DNA of 64,000 bases, taken from Lachancea kluyveri NRRL Y-12651 (Eukaryota; Ascomycota; Saccharomycetes; Saccharomycetales; Saccharomycetaceae). Below are positions 1-9,559 of the stretch, piece after piece. The position numbers and the translations under genes are program-made. The notes beneath the pieces were generated by a model. It did no database searches and was not told the DNA's origin. It saw only the letters and a program-made list of their open reading frames with translations. The DNA is taken from positions 186,001-250,000 of the forward strand of contig CM000690.1 of assembly GCA_000149225.2 (NCBI GenBank), written 5' to 3'. Positions within the stretch are counted from its first letter, which is position 1. Each line of letters starts with the position of its first letter.

Positions 1-2
1 TT

Positions 3-1697
3 CCGATTGACAATCGTTGCTTTCATTCATTTTTCAAGGAAATTTGCAAAAAGGGCGATCTCTCTATGATGAAATTTGTGTTTAATATGTGGCTAGAAAA
101 GTGCGAAGGCGAAAAAATGCTGCCGTTAAATGCCACTATATTTCTTATGCATAAACAATTCCTGATTTTCAAAGATACTGAGGGATTGCAGAAGCTTTTG
201 TCAAATGACAAAATAAAACAAACCGGCTACGAACAAAGTTTAGATTTCGAGCTTTGTGAATTTTACCACGATTTCCATACTAACAAAGACTTGGATTTCG
301 AGGAAATCGAAAGCAAAATAGATTACATGCTTGAAATTCTAAAAAGGGACAAGGTTGATAGGAACGATTTCTATCTTAATATGCTAAAAGCGTTTGTTTC
401 CACCAACGATTTCACACATTTGAAATATATTATGATAAAAGTTCAAGATGATGACAGTATCACACTGAATGACGCTTACCATAAAGTCATTGCCCACTAT
501 TTTGTTAAAAATGGCCTTTTAAAAAACTTGATTCAATATTTTAGCGATGTTGTCGTGCCGTCTCCAAATTGCAGATTGAATCAGACATATGTCGAACAAC
601 TATGGAATTGTGCTCTTCAAAATTATCCAATGCTATCCAGAGAATACACAAACGAGATGCGTATATTGCTTACCAATAAAAAGTACTGTCGCGATTTCTT
701 ATGGATGAACTATCTTTTAAAAAAAAGACTAAGGGTGGTCCCAAGAGATACACCTTATTCAATTACAACCAGTAAAGAATACCCCAAGTTGAATTACGAT
801 CACCTGGATGTGAGGAGCCTGATCTCCATTCAACAACACGTGGCGAACAAAGATGAGGTGTCCGCACGTACTGCAATTCTGGACCTAGTAAGGAAGGGAA
901 TCAGACCTCAGTTTTCTTTTTACTACCTTACCTTGAAATACTGCATGAAGAGATCTTCGGCAATGGCAAAATTTGTCGATGAACTGTTACGTGACACGTA
1001 CTTTAAAATACCATTAAAAATTGACATACTTTGGATCAAGCACGACGTTGCTTCATTTCTAAAGTCGCTAATGCCATCGTTTCAAATGAAGCAAACTGAA
1101 AAAGAGGCGTTTCTTGTGGCTAGTGCCAAGATCAGAGATTTTGAGAGGGAACATAAAGATCACTTAAACTTTCAAAACTATATACAATTGATCTCTACAA
1201 GTTTGCAAGCCAGGGACATTAAGACATCCTTAGACTTTTTGTGCGCTAGTCGTGAGCTGTTGAATGAATCTAGTAAACGTGAATGGTACATATACTACTC
1301 AAACGCATTGAAGGTTTATGCAAGAGGCATTATGGCAGACGAATTTCTGAAAGTTTTGGAAGAGTGGTGCTCCAACAAAAATGCCTCGTTGATAACACCA
1401 TCGACAATCCGCTCATGCAAAGGTTACGCCAAGTATTTCAAGAAGCATCAGGCTTCCAAAAACGTAAATACAGAAAAACTAAACGAGATCAATAAAATGT
1501 TGGAGTCTCTAAGGGACCGGTACAAGGATTATAAGTTTCAGGGTTTAAACGATATGTCCTTTATGTCCGATTTTTTAAAAAACTGGCTCACCAAAGAACA
1601 GGAGACAATGAAGGAAGCACATTTAGATAAGAGACAAAGATTGAAACTGAATCAAAAGAAAACGAAACCGATGAGGAAGAACACCGATGAAGCTTGA
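3..1697 (+). CDS. PET111: PET111-like mitochondrial translational activator, 3' part only
   Basis: This reading frame is already open at the left edge of the window and runs to TGA at 1697, so the gene starts outside. The first in-window ATG (66) is internal, because the codons before it (…CFHSFFKEICKKGDLS) continue the same helical pattern. About 564 residues are visible. They are helix-rich and resemble a divergent PPR protein, with a very basic C-terminus (KRQRLKLNQKKTKP). Pet111 in Saccharomyces cerevisiae is about 800 residues; it is a matrix/inner-membrane activator that binds the COX2 mRNA leader. The call rests on weak overall resemblance plus position: PET111 neighbours COX7 on chromosome XIII with the same relative orientation as here. 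Another PPR-like mitochondrial factor cannot be excluded. Confidence 0.68.
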   Translation, partial: PIDNRCFHSFFKEICKKGDLSMMKFVFNMWLEKCEGEKMLPLNATIFLMHKQFLIFKDTEGLQKLLSNDKIKQTGYEQSLDFELCEFYHDFHTNKDLDFEEIESKIDYMLEILKRDKVDRNDFYLNMLKAFVSTNDFTHLKYIMIKVQDDDSITLNDAYHKVIAHYFVKNGLLKNLIQYFSDVVVPSPNCRLNQTYVEQLWNCALQNYPMLSREYTNEMRILLTNKKYCRDFLWMNYLLKKRLRVVPRDTPYSITTSKEYPKLNYDHLDVRSLISIQQHVANKDEVSARTAILDLVRKGIRPQFSFYYLTLKYCMKRSSAMAKFVDELLRDTYFKIPLKIDILWIKHDVASFLKSLMPSFQMKQTEKEAFLVASAKIRDFEREHKDHLNFQNYIQLISTSLQARDIKTSLDFLCASRELLNESSKREWYIYYSNALKVYARGIMADEFLKVLEEWCSNKNASLITPSTIRSCKGYAKYFKKHQASKNVNTEKLNEINKMLESLRDRYKDYKFQGLNDMSFMSDFLKNWLTKEQETMKEAHLDKRQRLKLNQKKTKPMRKNTDEA

Positions 1698-2258
1698 ATT
1701 GAAAATGATTATTTTTTTTTGCATGCGTAGAAAGATTACGCCTTGAAGCTCTAGTAATTTCATTCTGGAATGAAATCAAATAATAGGAGCAACATTTACC
1801 TGTAGCATTATGACATGTATATAGTCTATTTTTTTTTTTTTTTAGTGTAAATAGTTTTTTAACCACCGGCAGAAAAATTTAGCCGATAAAGAAATTGGCA
1901 GCAGTCTCAACACTTCAAAACAAAATATGTGTATGTGTGCTTCCACTGTGAATGGTCTGTATCAATTTACTATTAAAAAAACGGTGTACCTACACAATGT
2001 TTTCAGGCCCTTAGGTCTAATGGCAAATTTGATCTCGCTCATTACATAATATCTTCGTGACATGCATATTGCAAGTTTCATATTATCATAACATACGTAT
2101 GAAATGAAAAGTTTCCTACAGCAAATATGAATGGATCATATAGTGAAGTATTTACAGAGCAAGAGGAGTACTTGCCAAAAGGAAAAAGTATCAATCGCTA
2201 ATTAAATTTGTCTCCCTATTGCTAGTTTGGAAAAGAGAAAGAGAATAACTAGCACAAC
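1698..2258. other. Intergenic, PET111 to PSH1
   Basis: About 560 bases between two plus-strand genes. It holds the 3' end of the PET111-like gene, a T-run at about 1829-1843 and the PSH1 promoter. No open frame with an ATG and convincing composition lies here, and no strong transcription-factor motif was seen. Confidence 0.5.
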
Positions 2259-3433
2259 ATGAATGGCCTGTTGCACAGCACGATACCCGAAGCAGTATGT
2301 ATATTGCAGTTTTGATCCATCGTCCTGCATCCCTAATATGCTAACCACCTTATCCATAACCACAGTCCTCAACAGTGAAATCAAAAATATTATTAAAAGT
2401 TTTAGATTCAACTGTATGTACCATATGCCATGATTATATGCTCGTCCCTGTGATGACCTCCTGTGGGCACAACTACTGTTACGACTGCATCTCTAACTGG
2501 CTCAATAACAATAATGCAACAGAATTGACATGTCCACAGTGTCGCACCAGCGTCTCCGTACCACCTGTGCTGAATGTGTCCTTACAGCAGTTAGTAAATA
2601 CACTGATAGATACACTTGACAAGGACAAGGACGACACTGTAGCGTTGTATTTGGCAAGAGATGAGAGTGTTAAGCAGTACAAATGTGATTTTTCTAAAAA
2701 TGTACTTTACAACAACGTATTCGGTAACACTGCTATTGCGGTAGTTGATGATGACGATGGTGTTGCAAGGTGTAGCAATTGCCATTGGGAAGTGGAAGGA
2801 GCTGTATGCCCTCACTGTAACGCCAGGATGAGAAACCGGATTGGTAACGGCGAAAATGAGGGATTTCAAAGCGATGAGTACTCCGAAGGTGAGCTAGAAA
2901 GTTTGGAGAATGATGTGGCTACGTACAGGCAAGAAAGTGCGAGGCAACTACACGACTTGGAAGCCGAGGATGACGAAGAGGAAGAGAGTTTAAGCGATGA
3001 AATGGATCGAAGGTTTTCAGTCCCCAGAAACCCAAGAAATTTCTTGCAAGAAAACAGCAGCGACGGGGAAAAAAATGCCGATGAATACAGCGAGGAAGAC
3101 TCAGATTTGAATACGTTCATTGTAAACGACTACGATTCTGAGATAGACGACGCCAGCAACGATTCCAGAGATGAATCCAGCAGCAACGACAAAACGAAAG
3201 TCTCCAGGTCTGCCAAAATGGAATTTCGCGACTCTCAACTTGAAGACGAAAGCAACGAGAGCGACAGAGACAGCGATTTCTACGAGCACAACGACGATGG
3301 TGGGTTTGTCAGTGGAGATAGTTTAGACGACGCCAGTATAGAAGAGAAGCCGAGTTCCGAGTCAGAGGATGAATCCAACCGTCCCTCACGTAAGAGAAGG
3401 TTTCAAGTGGTTTTAGATAGTGACGAAGAGTGA
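2259..3433 (+). CDS. PSH1: PSH1, RING E3 ubiquitin ligase for Cse4; two exons (2259..2294, 2366..3433)
   Basis: Psh1 ubiquitinates mislocalised centromeric histone Cse4. The protein has an N-terminal RING (CTICHDYM…CGHNYCYDC…CPQCR), a second zinc module (CSNCHWEVE…CPHCNAR) and a long acidic tail ending in FQVVLDSDEE; all match S. cerevisiae Psh1 (406 residues) in order. The frame carrying the RING has no upstream ATG after its last stop (2357-2359), yet homology to Psh1 extends upstream of the first internal ATG. A short exon fixes this: ATG at 2259, 12 codons, GTATGT donor at 2295-2300, TGCTAAC branch site at 2339-2345 and CAG acceptor ending at 2365. This gives a 71-base phase-0 intron and a 367-residue protein beginning MNGLLHSTIPEA. 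The S. cerevisiae gene is, to my knowledge, intronless. Identity is certain; the splice model is inferred. Confidence 0.93.
2295..2365 (+). other. PSH1: Predicted spliceosomal intron in PSH1
   Basis: Perfect yeast donor GTATGT at 2295-2300, near-consensus branch site TGCTAAC at 2339-2345 and acceptor ACAG ending at 2365, with 21 bases from the branch adenosine to the acceptor. The next AG (2374-2375) would shift the frame, so the acceptor at 2365 is the only one nearby that joins the 12-codon first exon to the RING frame. Confidence 0.82.
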
Positions 3434-3860
3434 AACTCTACACAATAATTTGCATAAACCGATCAGTAATACAACCCTATCTCATTCAGTGTCCGTATGT
3501 TATGATGCATATAAATGATGGGAATATCCCACCTCACCTAGTCATTGTAAAAAATAAAAGTACAGCAGAAGCAGGAGTCACTCACTGTTATTCTTATTGG
3601 TAGCTATAGAATTCCGATAAAACCGTTTCTGACAACAGAGTGCTATCGTTCCAATCTAAATTCGTGTATAGAATTCAACTCCCACCCCCACAGCATCACA
3701 CGATCGTCGATAGTTACCTATTCATTTACTGCGATATGATTGGCCGATTTTTTTCGGTCAATGTCTTGAAAAATTTTTAGCAGACATATACAAGGAGGTA
3801 TCTCAACTTGAACATTACCAACATCTGTATTAGCAGTAAGCAAAAGTTAAACATTCAATC
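3434..3860 (+). promoter_or_regulatory. COX7 promoter with three CCAAT boxes
   Basis: Between PSH1 and COX7. CCAAT elements occur at 3596-3600 (ATTGG, minus), 3651-3655 (CCAAT, plus) and 3739-3743 (ATTGG, minus). CCAAT is the core bound by the Hap2/3/4/5 activator, which induces respiratory-chain genes, so its presence before a cytochrome oxidase subunit gene is expected. Function is inferred from motif and context only. Confidence 0.5.
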
Positions 3861-4043
3861 ATGGCTAACAAAGTTATCGAACTTCAAAAGTTGTATCAAA
3901 AATCTGCTAAGCCTTTGTGGTGGAGACACCCAAGATCTGCTTTCTACCTATACCCATTCTTCGGTTTATTCGCTATTGCCGTTGTTACCCCATTATTATA
4001 CCTTCCAAACGCCGTGAAGGGTGTCAAAGCCAAGAAGAACTAA
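3861..4043 (+). CDS. COX7: Cytochrome c oxidase subunit 7
   Basis: Sixty residues, the same length as S. cerevisiae Cox7 and strongly matching it along the whole chain: MANKVIELQKLYQKS, then the near-invariant KPLWWRHPRSA, a single membrane-spanning segment (about 27-48) and a short basic tail ending VKAKKN. Cox7 is a nuclear-coded small subunit of complex IV in the mitochondrial inner membrane and acts early in assembly of the Cox2/Cox3 side. COX7 and PET111 are neighbours in S. cerevisiae too; here PSH1 lies between them, which shows the pre-duplication order. Codon use is biased toward preferred codons, as for an abundant protein. The ATG at 3861 gives the expected N-terminus. Confidence 0.96.
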   Translation: MANKVIELQKLYQKSAKPLWWRHPRSAFYLYPFFGLFAIAVVTPLLYLPNAVKGVKAKKN

Positions 4044-5079
4044 GGGGCTCATCAGAAAACGATGAATTGACTTTTTTTAATATTCTATCATCTTCAAGAG
4101 TTTATGAGTGACAAGGAAAAAAAAAAAAAATAGGAGGGAAACCCCGCAGGTTTTAAGATCTAAGCGCGTTTAGGGTTTCCGAAAAGGTCTACCAGATGTA
4201 TGCATCCTTTCTTTCTTATCCGTTTGATGATTTACTTTCTTGTATTGCTTGTTTACTCTGCTTATTGTGGCGGTGAACACCACTTTTAAAATAAACATCC
4301 AAGCATTTTCGACAACATCAATAATATCGTCTTATGGCAATAAGAAGAAAATTAAACATCTTATAATTTATATACATTGTATGTATTCCTCAAGCAAAAA
4401 AATTTTGCAAAGTGAATTACTCTGAAAACCAATGTAGTTCTGTTTGGAGCCTGCTAGTATCCGAGCTTCAGCAAAAACACGAAGTGGTGTGCCTCTACGA
4501 ATGAAATCCTGTTATCGGCCATGCTGTCATGGGATGAATCTACGGAAGTTTAGGTAAACGAGTTCAGTTCTGCGCCGGGCACAGGGTATTTGGTACTAAG
4601 GGCCAAGTAAATATGTCGTACGCTTGAAATTTTAAAGCAAGCGGTCTTTATCACGGCTCACAAGACTTGTTGAGCGACCGGTTCGCAAGTATCAGTATGC
4701 ATGAAAACCTTTCAAACAGAAACGGGACGATTAACAGTCAACTATCGGCGGTGGCAGAGCTGGTGATGCGTCAAAGATAGTTGGCTTTCTATGGACCAAA
4801 TATGCTCCGCCTTGTGTTCCAATAGACAAGCGTGCATGTGGTGTTGAATGAGACTTACAGTACACTGTAATATAGAGCTTTTGACAAAACGACTGGTGTA
4901 AAGTGTGGATCTCCAGAAATGTGTAACTAACCAGTGGTTGGTTATACATTTTTTGACATTCAAACACTATATACGTTTTTACGGTGTCTATTCTCCCTGC
5001 TGGTCTCCTGGTAACGGAATTTAAACGATGAAATTTACAGAACACACTTTCAATAAAAAAAAAAGGGTAACGACAGAAG
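4044..5079. other. Intergenic COX7 to AIM39, with several hairpins
   Basis: About 1 kb with no credible ORF; the minus-strand frame at 4731-5045 lacks an ATG at its 5' end and has no coding look. An A-run lies at about 4118-4131 after COX7. Successive inverted repeats occur at 4621-4643 (CGCTTG/CAAGCG), 4656-4675 (GCTCACAAG pairing with CTTGTTGAGC with one bulge) and 4739-4783 (CAACTATC/GATAGTTG). The middle part is less AT-rich than a normal promoter. A structured RNA is possible but not identified. Confidence 0.4.
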
Positions 5080-6048
5080 ATGTGGCGATCTGTAGTTAGA
5101 GTGTGCCCTAAAAACCTTTACAATCGATGCCTTATCTCGAAAAGGCTACTCTCACAGCATCCAAGAGATCCAAAGCATGTCTTTACAAAGCCAGCAGACG
5201 ATGAGGTTCGTGACCCTAAACACTTCTTTACCTCGCCGCCACCTACCCCGCCAAGAACTGCAGCCAATGAAGAAGTTTTCTCTAACTCGATACAACAGGC
5301 AATGCTCTCACAGAAACGACAGCAAAGGAAATCTATTGTACGTGCTCTGTTTATCGCAGTCTTTGGCGTGATATTTGGTTATTCAATCGGCTACAAGGTG
5401 CTTTACTGCCATGATAAATCATTTATTCCACTCTATCCAGCTCCGCGAGCACGTAAGCTAAGCAAAAAGGATTTAAAAAGATTGAACATCGAAGACATAA
5501 AACAATTGGCCCAGTTCCGGGTCTTAGGAAAGTTAACAGCTCATAACATGATCAAGGAAGAATATGGCATTCCTTTAAAAACGGCAGATGGGAAACCTCC
5601 GACGACACGTGACTTCAGTATATGGTGCGAAGACCAGGATCCCTGTGTAACGGGTGTTCTGTTTAAGCCTTATGAGAGACGGATCAAAGACGATGGCCAC
5701 ACATGGCATACTTTGTTCCATTTGTTACAGTTCAGAATCACACACAAACCAATCAGCATATCATCCTCGGTAGAATCCATGCTGAATTTGATTGGGCTAG
5801 GTACTTCAGACCTTTTCCAAGTGGTGAACCCGGAAAAAGTCTACGGCGATTTCAAATACGAGTTCCCCTTGCAGCATGGCGAGGAAGATCATTCAATGCA
5901 CATCTGGTTTTTAGGCGAAATGGAGCTGGGTAACGACCTGATAGTTTACAAGGGGAAGTATCACGTCGACGTGAAACTACAACAAATTGATCTATTAAGA
6001 AGAGAAGAGGGTAAACTGATTAGATACGTATTGTACAAAGAAGAGTGA
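5080..6048 (+). CDS. AIM39: AIM39-like mitochondrial membrane protein
   Basis: 322 residues starting MWRSVVRVCPKNLYNRC, a basic stretch typical of a mitochondrial presequence. A short repeat follows (DPKHVFTKP / DPKHFFTSP, about 28-52). One membrane segment lies near 92-108 (ALFIAVFGVIFGYSIGYKV). Then comes LYPAPRARKLSKKDLKRL and a soluble C-terminal domain. S. cerevisiae Aim39 (395 residues) is a single-pass mitochondrial protein of unknown function whose loss raises mitochondrial-genome loss. It sits beside PSH1 on chromosome XV, as it does here apart from the interposed COX7. The biochemical role is unknown. The gene converges on GFD1, with only 50 bases between the stop codons. Confidence 0.8.
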   Translation: MWRSVVRVCPKNLYNRCLISKRLLSQHPRDPKHVFTKPADDEVRDPKHFFTSPPPTPPRTAANEEVFSNSIQQAMLSQKRQQRKSIVRALFIAVFGVIFGYSIGYKVLYCHDKSFIPLYPAPRARKLSKKDLKRLNIEDIKQLAQFRVLGKLTAHNMIKEEYGIPLKTADGKPPTTRDFSIWCEDQDPCVTGVLFKPYERRIKDDGHTWHTLFHLLQFRITHKPISISSSVESMLNLIGLGTSDLFQVVNPEKVYGDFKYEFPLQHGEEDHSMHIWFLGEMELGNDLIVYKGKYHVDVKLQQIDLLRREEGKLIRYVLYKEE

Positions 6049-6098
6049 AATAAAGAAACAGTAATGCGTTTCTCCTGTATATATACCTTAACGTTACA

Positions 6099-6821
6099 TC
6101 ACCGTTTCCCTTCGGATTTTTCAAACTGTTCGATAAGTTCCTGCTCATCCCATTCAAAAATGTTATCATCATTCAAGAAATCTTCCAGCAATTGCGATTG
6201 CTCCTCCTTGTGCCGAGTTTGCTGTAAAATTCCTCTTTGCTCTTCGATTTTCTTTTTCAAGAGTTCTGCCTTTGTAGCTTTGCTACGTTTTGACTCTGTA
6301 GGTTTAGAATTCAACTTCTTGGATTCCTTAGGTTCTTCATCCAAAGAGATACCCAGCCTTGCTGCCAATGCTCTGGCACCGTCACTGGGACCCTTTCTAT
6401 CTTTGTGGTTGCTGCTTTGGCTGGTATTCTCACGATGACTCTCGCGTGAAACCTTGGCCTTGCTATCAAAAATTTTGTTTCTCGCATTGGTCGAAGGCCT
6501 AGATAGCTCTTCAGAGTCATCGTCGCTCTCGCTTGATGGAATGGATGCACCTGTGATCCCTAGCCTTGCAGCAAGGGGATTCGGCTTAGTGTTGGCATTC
6601 CGTTGTTTCTGGGAGGATGCCTGTTTTCTCGTATGTTTTTCGTTGTTTTTTTTGGCATTCTGATATAGTTTCGGTTGGCCATCATCACTCCCAGTAGCGC
6701 TGGCCCACCTAGAAGCAACCAACCCACTCGGTTTTTTCTCCGGAGAAGAACGTCTCGGCTTTGCAGTTGTTTCTGGTTCCACTAAGCTTGGAGCAGAGGC
6801 CCATTTAGATTCTAGAGGCAT
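6099..6821 (-). CDS. GFD1: GFD1-like coiled-coil protein (mRNA export)
   Basis: 240 residues from ATG at 6821 (MPLESKWASAPSL). An upstream extension to 6863 begins with TTG and is not used. The protein is hydrophilic and low-complexity, with two copies of an LAARLGI motif (about 98 and 162), a basic lysine/glutamate coiled coil (about 185-215) and an acidic end (DDNIFEWDEQELIEQFEKSEGKR region). S. cerevisiae Gfd1 (188 residues) is a coiled-coil suppressor of dbp5 that acts with Gle1, Nab2 and Zds1 at the cytoplasmic side of the nuclear pore. The call leans on position between COX7 and YMR253C and on orientation, which agree exactly with S. cerevisiae chromosome XIII; sequence resemblance is moderate. 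Confidence 0.7.
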   Translation of the reverse strand: MPLESKWASAPSLVEPETTAKPRRSSPEKKPSGLVASRWASATGSDDGQPKLYQNAKKNNEKHTRKQASSQKQRNANTKPNPLAARLGITGASIPSSESDDDSEELSRPSTNARNKIFDSKAKVSRESHRENTSQSSNHKDRKGPSDGARALAARLGISLDEEPKESKKLNSKPTESKRSKATKAELLKKKIEEQRGILQQTRHKEEQSQLLEDFLNDDNIFEWDEQELIEQFEKSEGKR

Positions 6822-7498
6822 TGCTTGCCACTTGTTCCTTGGAAAGGGAGGAGCCGGAAGCAAGTAGAGTTGGCCGTTGAAAAAAGAATGGAAAAAAAAG
6901 GCAGGACTTCCCGGTAAAGCGAGGCAGCCTAGTTAGTTAGCAAAAACATCAGCATCTGATAAGTCTCGTAACTCAATGAATCCAATCAATACAGTTTACC
7001 CTCGTAATGCACTCGGACCGAAAAGCGCGAGGCATACCAATACTATTATTGTCAGCCACCGTTAGCATTTTCCAGCTCCGTTAGCCTTCGCTGCATGTAC
7101 GTTTGTCCCAGTTTCTCGATGAGCAAGTGACAGGCTGCTGTGCAGAGGAACAGAATAAAAACAACCCACGGCACGGCACAACGAGCATGAAGGCCCATAT
7201 CCAGGTTATGGACTATGAAGAGGACGACGTTTTATGTTAACTCCGGCTGGTTTGATGCTTCGGTGCATCGGACAATGGCGTTAGCTTTAGAAACTCAACT
7301 TGTTCCGTAAAAAAGGACTTGATACGCAAAAATCGTCATTTCCCATTAGAAAGGATTCCCGATAAATATGAATATTGCTAATATTATCAGTTTTGCGGGT
7401 TTTCGAGTGTTTTCTGCCAGGGAGAGAGAATACTTTTGACTGCAAAAGCCCATCAACTTCTTTATACAAGCAATACATCTTAGCATACCAGCGGTGAA
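6822..7498. promoter_or_regulatory. Divergent promoter region, GFD1 / YMR253C-like
   Basis: About 680 bases between two divergently transcribed genes. Base composition is mixed and no ORF with support is present. No decisive motif was recognised. Confidence 0.45.
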
Positions 7499-8641
7499 AT
7501 GCCAGACCAAAACACCAATACTGGGTTTGATTCTCCTCGTATAGTACCGTCAAATGAGGACCGCTTTGCAAGAATTTCCGAAGAATACCTTAAACCGAAC
7601 ATCGGTCTTCTGTTCTTAATGACATCCCACTTTTTCAATAGTATCATGGTTGTGTCTACAAAGCTTTTGGAAACGGATCCGCTATTGGAAGAACCTATCA
7701 AGCCTTTGCAGATTCTTGTGGTCAGAATGTTTATTACTTTTATTGGGACTTTGATTTACATGCAATTAAACAAAGACAAAATCCCCCATGTCCCATTCGG
7801 ACCCCCTGAAGTGCGAAAATGGTTGATTTTGAGAGGGTTCACCGGGTTTTTCGGTGTCTTTGGATTATACTTTTCGTTGATGTACTTATCTGTCAGTGAT
7901 GCGGTGATGATCACTTTCTTGGCGCCCTCTTTCACCGGTCTGTTGGCATGGATGATCTTACACGAGCGGTATTCCAAAATCGAAGCTTTAGGAGGTCTTG
8001 TCTCTCTGTTCGGTGTCATCTTGATCATTAGACCAACGTTCATGTTTGGTGCTCAGTCACGAACATCCTCTGACGAATCATTCGAGAGCAGCGACCCTCG
8101 TGATAGGCTGGTAGCAACACTGGTATCGCTACTGGGTGTGTTGGGCGTGAGTTCTGTTTACATCATTATCAGGTATATCGGCCATAGAGCGCATGCCATT
8201 ATGAGTGTAACGTATTTTGCCTTTATTACGTGCATGATTTCGTTGTTTGGGATTTTACTTATCCCATCGATGATATTCCAGATTCCAAAAACGCCTAAAC
8301 AATGGTTTCTATTCTTTCTTATTGGTGTTTCTGGATTTTTCATGCAGTTGTTGTTAACACTGGGAATTCAAAGAGAACGGGCAGGCAGAGGTGCCCTGAT
8401 GGCATACGGACAAATGATCTATGCCATCTTTTGGGACATACTGATATGGCACCATCCGCCCGGCTTATGGTCATTGTGTGGTATGACCATAATTATTGCT
8501 AGTACCGTTACAGTTATTAAGTTCAAACCCAAGCAGGAAGAAGCCGTGATCAATGACGAAGAAAATGGCACACAAGTTTACCATATGGAAGATTTTGAAA
8601 TTGATGACGATAATGAAGATAGTGGTCAGGATCCTAAGTAG
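7499..8641 (+). CDS. YMR253C: EamA/DMT-family 10-TM membrane transporter (YMR253C-like)
   Basis: 380 residues with about ten membrane segments between 38 and 345, arranged as two EamA repeats (first about 38-182, ending GLVSLFGVILIIRPT; second about 205-345), and an acidic cytosolic tail (EDFEIDDDNEDSGQD). EamA proteins belong to the drug/metabolite transporter superfamily. The S. cerevisiae counterpart YMR253C (414 residues) has no assigned substrate; related fungal and animal proteins have been called SLC35G/SURF4-independent solute carriers, but the substrate here cannot be predicted. It lies between GFD1 and YMR252C as in S. cerevisiae. Start ATG at 7499 places a short hydrophilic N-terminus before the first helix. 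Confidence 0.88.
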   Translation: MPDQNTNTGFDSPRIVPSNEDRFARISEEYLKPNIGLLFLMTSHFFNSIMVVSTKLLETDPLLEEPIKPLQILVVRMFITFIGTLIYMQLNKDKIPHVPFGPPEVRKWLILRGFTGFFGVFGLYFSLMYLSVSDAVMITFLAPSFTGLLAWMILHERYSKIEALGGLVSLFGVILIIRPTFMFGAQSRTSSDESFESSDPRDRLVATLVSLLGVLGVSSVYIIIRYIGHRAHAIMSVTYFAFITCMISLFGILLIPSMIFQIPKTPKQWFLFFLIGVSGFFMQLLLTLGIQRERAGRGALMAYGQMIYAIFWDILIWHHPPGLWSLCGMTIIIASTVTVIKFKPKQEEAVINDEENGTQVYHMEDFEIDDDNEDSGQDPK

Positions 8642-9009
8642 CATCTCACCAAATTTTAGTTTGTTTGTTAATTTGTTTGTTTCCTTTTTTCTCTCCCCCT
8701 CTCTCTCTCTCTTTTTTTTAGGATAAGTATTCGGTTTATTATGTGTATTAATGTGATCATAGACTTTTGGTTATTAGCAGTATTCCTTAGAAAATTTATA
8801 GTGAATCACATGGGTAAGAACTTTTCAAGCAAACAACTTTTCTCTTGAATGTGTTTAGGTTATTTCTAGTTCAATTGATGAGTTCATCTCCGCAGATTTA
8901 GGGCTTGTCGTCAGTGATGATGCATTAGAAGGTCTTCCGCAAACCTTTAGTACGTATTAGAGACAAAAGCTTAGTGTTAAAGGAAACCATAATTTACGCA
9001 GATTTCACA
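8642..9009. other. Intergenic, YMR253C-like to YMR252C-like
   Basis: About 370 bases. It holds TTTG repeats (about 8658-8682) and a pyrimidine tract with a CT microsatellite (8691-8719) just after the stop of the upstream gene. It probably contains the 3' end and a downstream promoter; nothing else was recognised. Confidence 0.45.
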
Positions 9010-9378
9010 ATGTATAGATCACCTCTACGGATAACAAGGCTTACTAGATTTCAAAGTACGTTTCCCTACAAGAAATGGTCCGGTCTGTCTATTAGGGAGA
9101 AACAGACTTTTGTAACAGAATTTGTTGAAAACTATAGAGTTCAATACCCTGGCTCCAAAACAAACGTTTCGTTGAAAGGATTGTCACTAGACATGGAAAA
9201 ATTCAACGATGCCCCTTCTGTTTTCGGAATATTTTATAATGATATTTGGCAGCTACTCAAAAAAAGCAAAGATGCGCTATACCTCAACGATACTAAGAAG
9301 CCAATTATGAGAAATGATATCAAAGAAACTGGAAGGTTCAGCCACGAAAGCTTTTACGAACTTCTTGTAGAAGAATAA
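9010..9378 (+). CDS. YMR252C: YMR252C-like small mitochondrial protein
   Basis: 122 residues from ATG at 9010 (MYRSPLRITRLTRFQST), an arginine-rich amphipathic start typical of mitochondrial import. The frame extends upstream to 8974 only through a GTG codon, so ATG 9010 is chosen. The mature part is hydrophilic and has no recognised motif. S. cerevisiae YMR252C (134 residues) is an uncharacterised mitochondrial protein and also follows YMR253C in the same orientation. Function is unknown. Confidence 0.8.
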   Translation: MYRSPLRITRLTRFQSTFPYKKWSGLSIREKQTFVTEFVENYRVQYPGSKTNVSLKGLSLDMEKFNDAPSVFGIFYNDIWQLLKKSKDALYLNDTKKPIMRNDIKETGRFSHESFYELLVEE

Positions 9379-9559
9379 TTGGCAAAAAAAAAATACACAT
9401 ATATTTTTGTTGGGAACGCATAGCAAATTTATCTCTATACATAAAAACATGCAACTGTATACATATATATTCCAATAAACAATGAAAAACAGGTGGAATA
9501 AAAGGAGAAAAAAAGCAAAACCGATAGACTATATTATTGAAAAATCATTATGGTTTCAG

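Noticed and set aside
66-1697. ATG at 66 as the start of the PET111-like gene
   Set aside because: The frame is open to the window edge and upstream codons continue the same helical pattern, so the gene starts outside.
4731-5045. 104-codon minus-strand frame between COX7 and AIM39
   Set aside because: It begins with GTG, has no homologous look and overlaps the AIM39 promoter.
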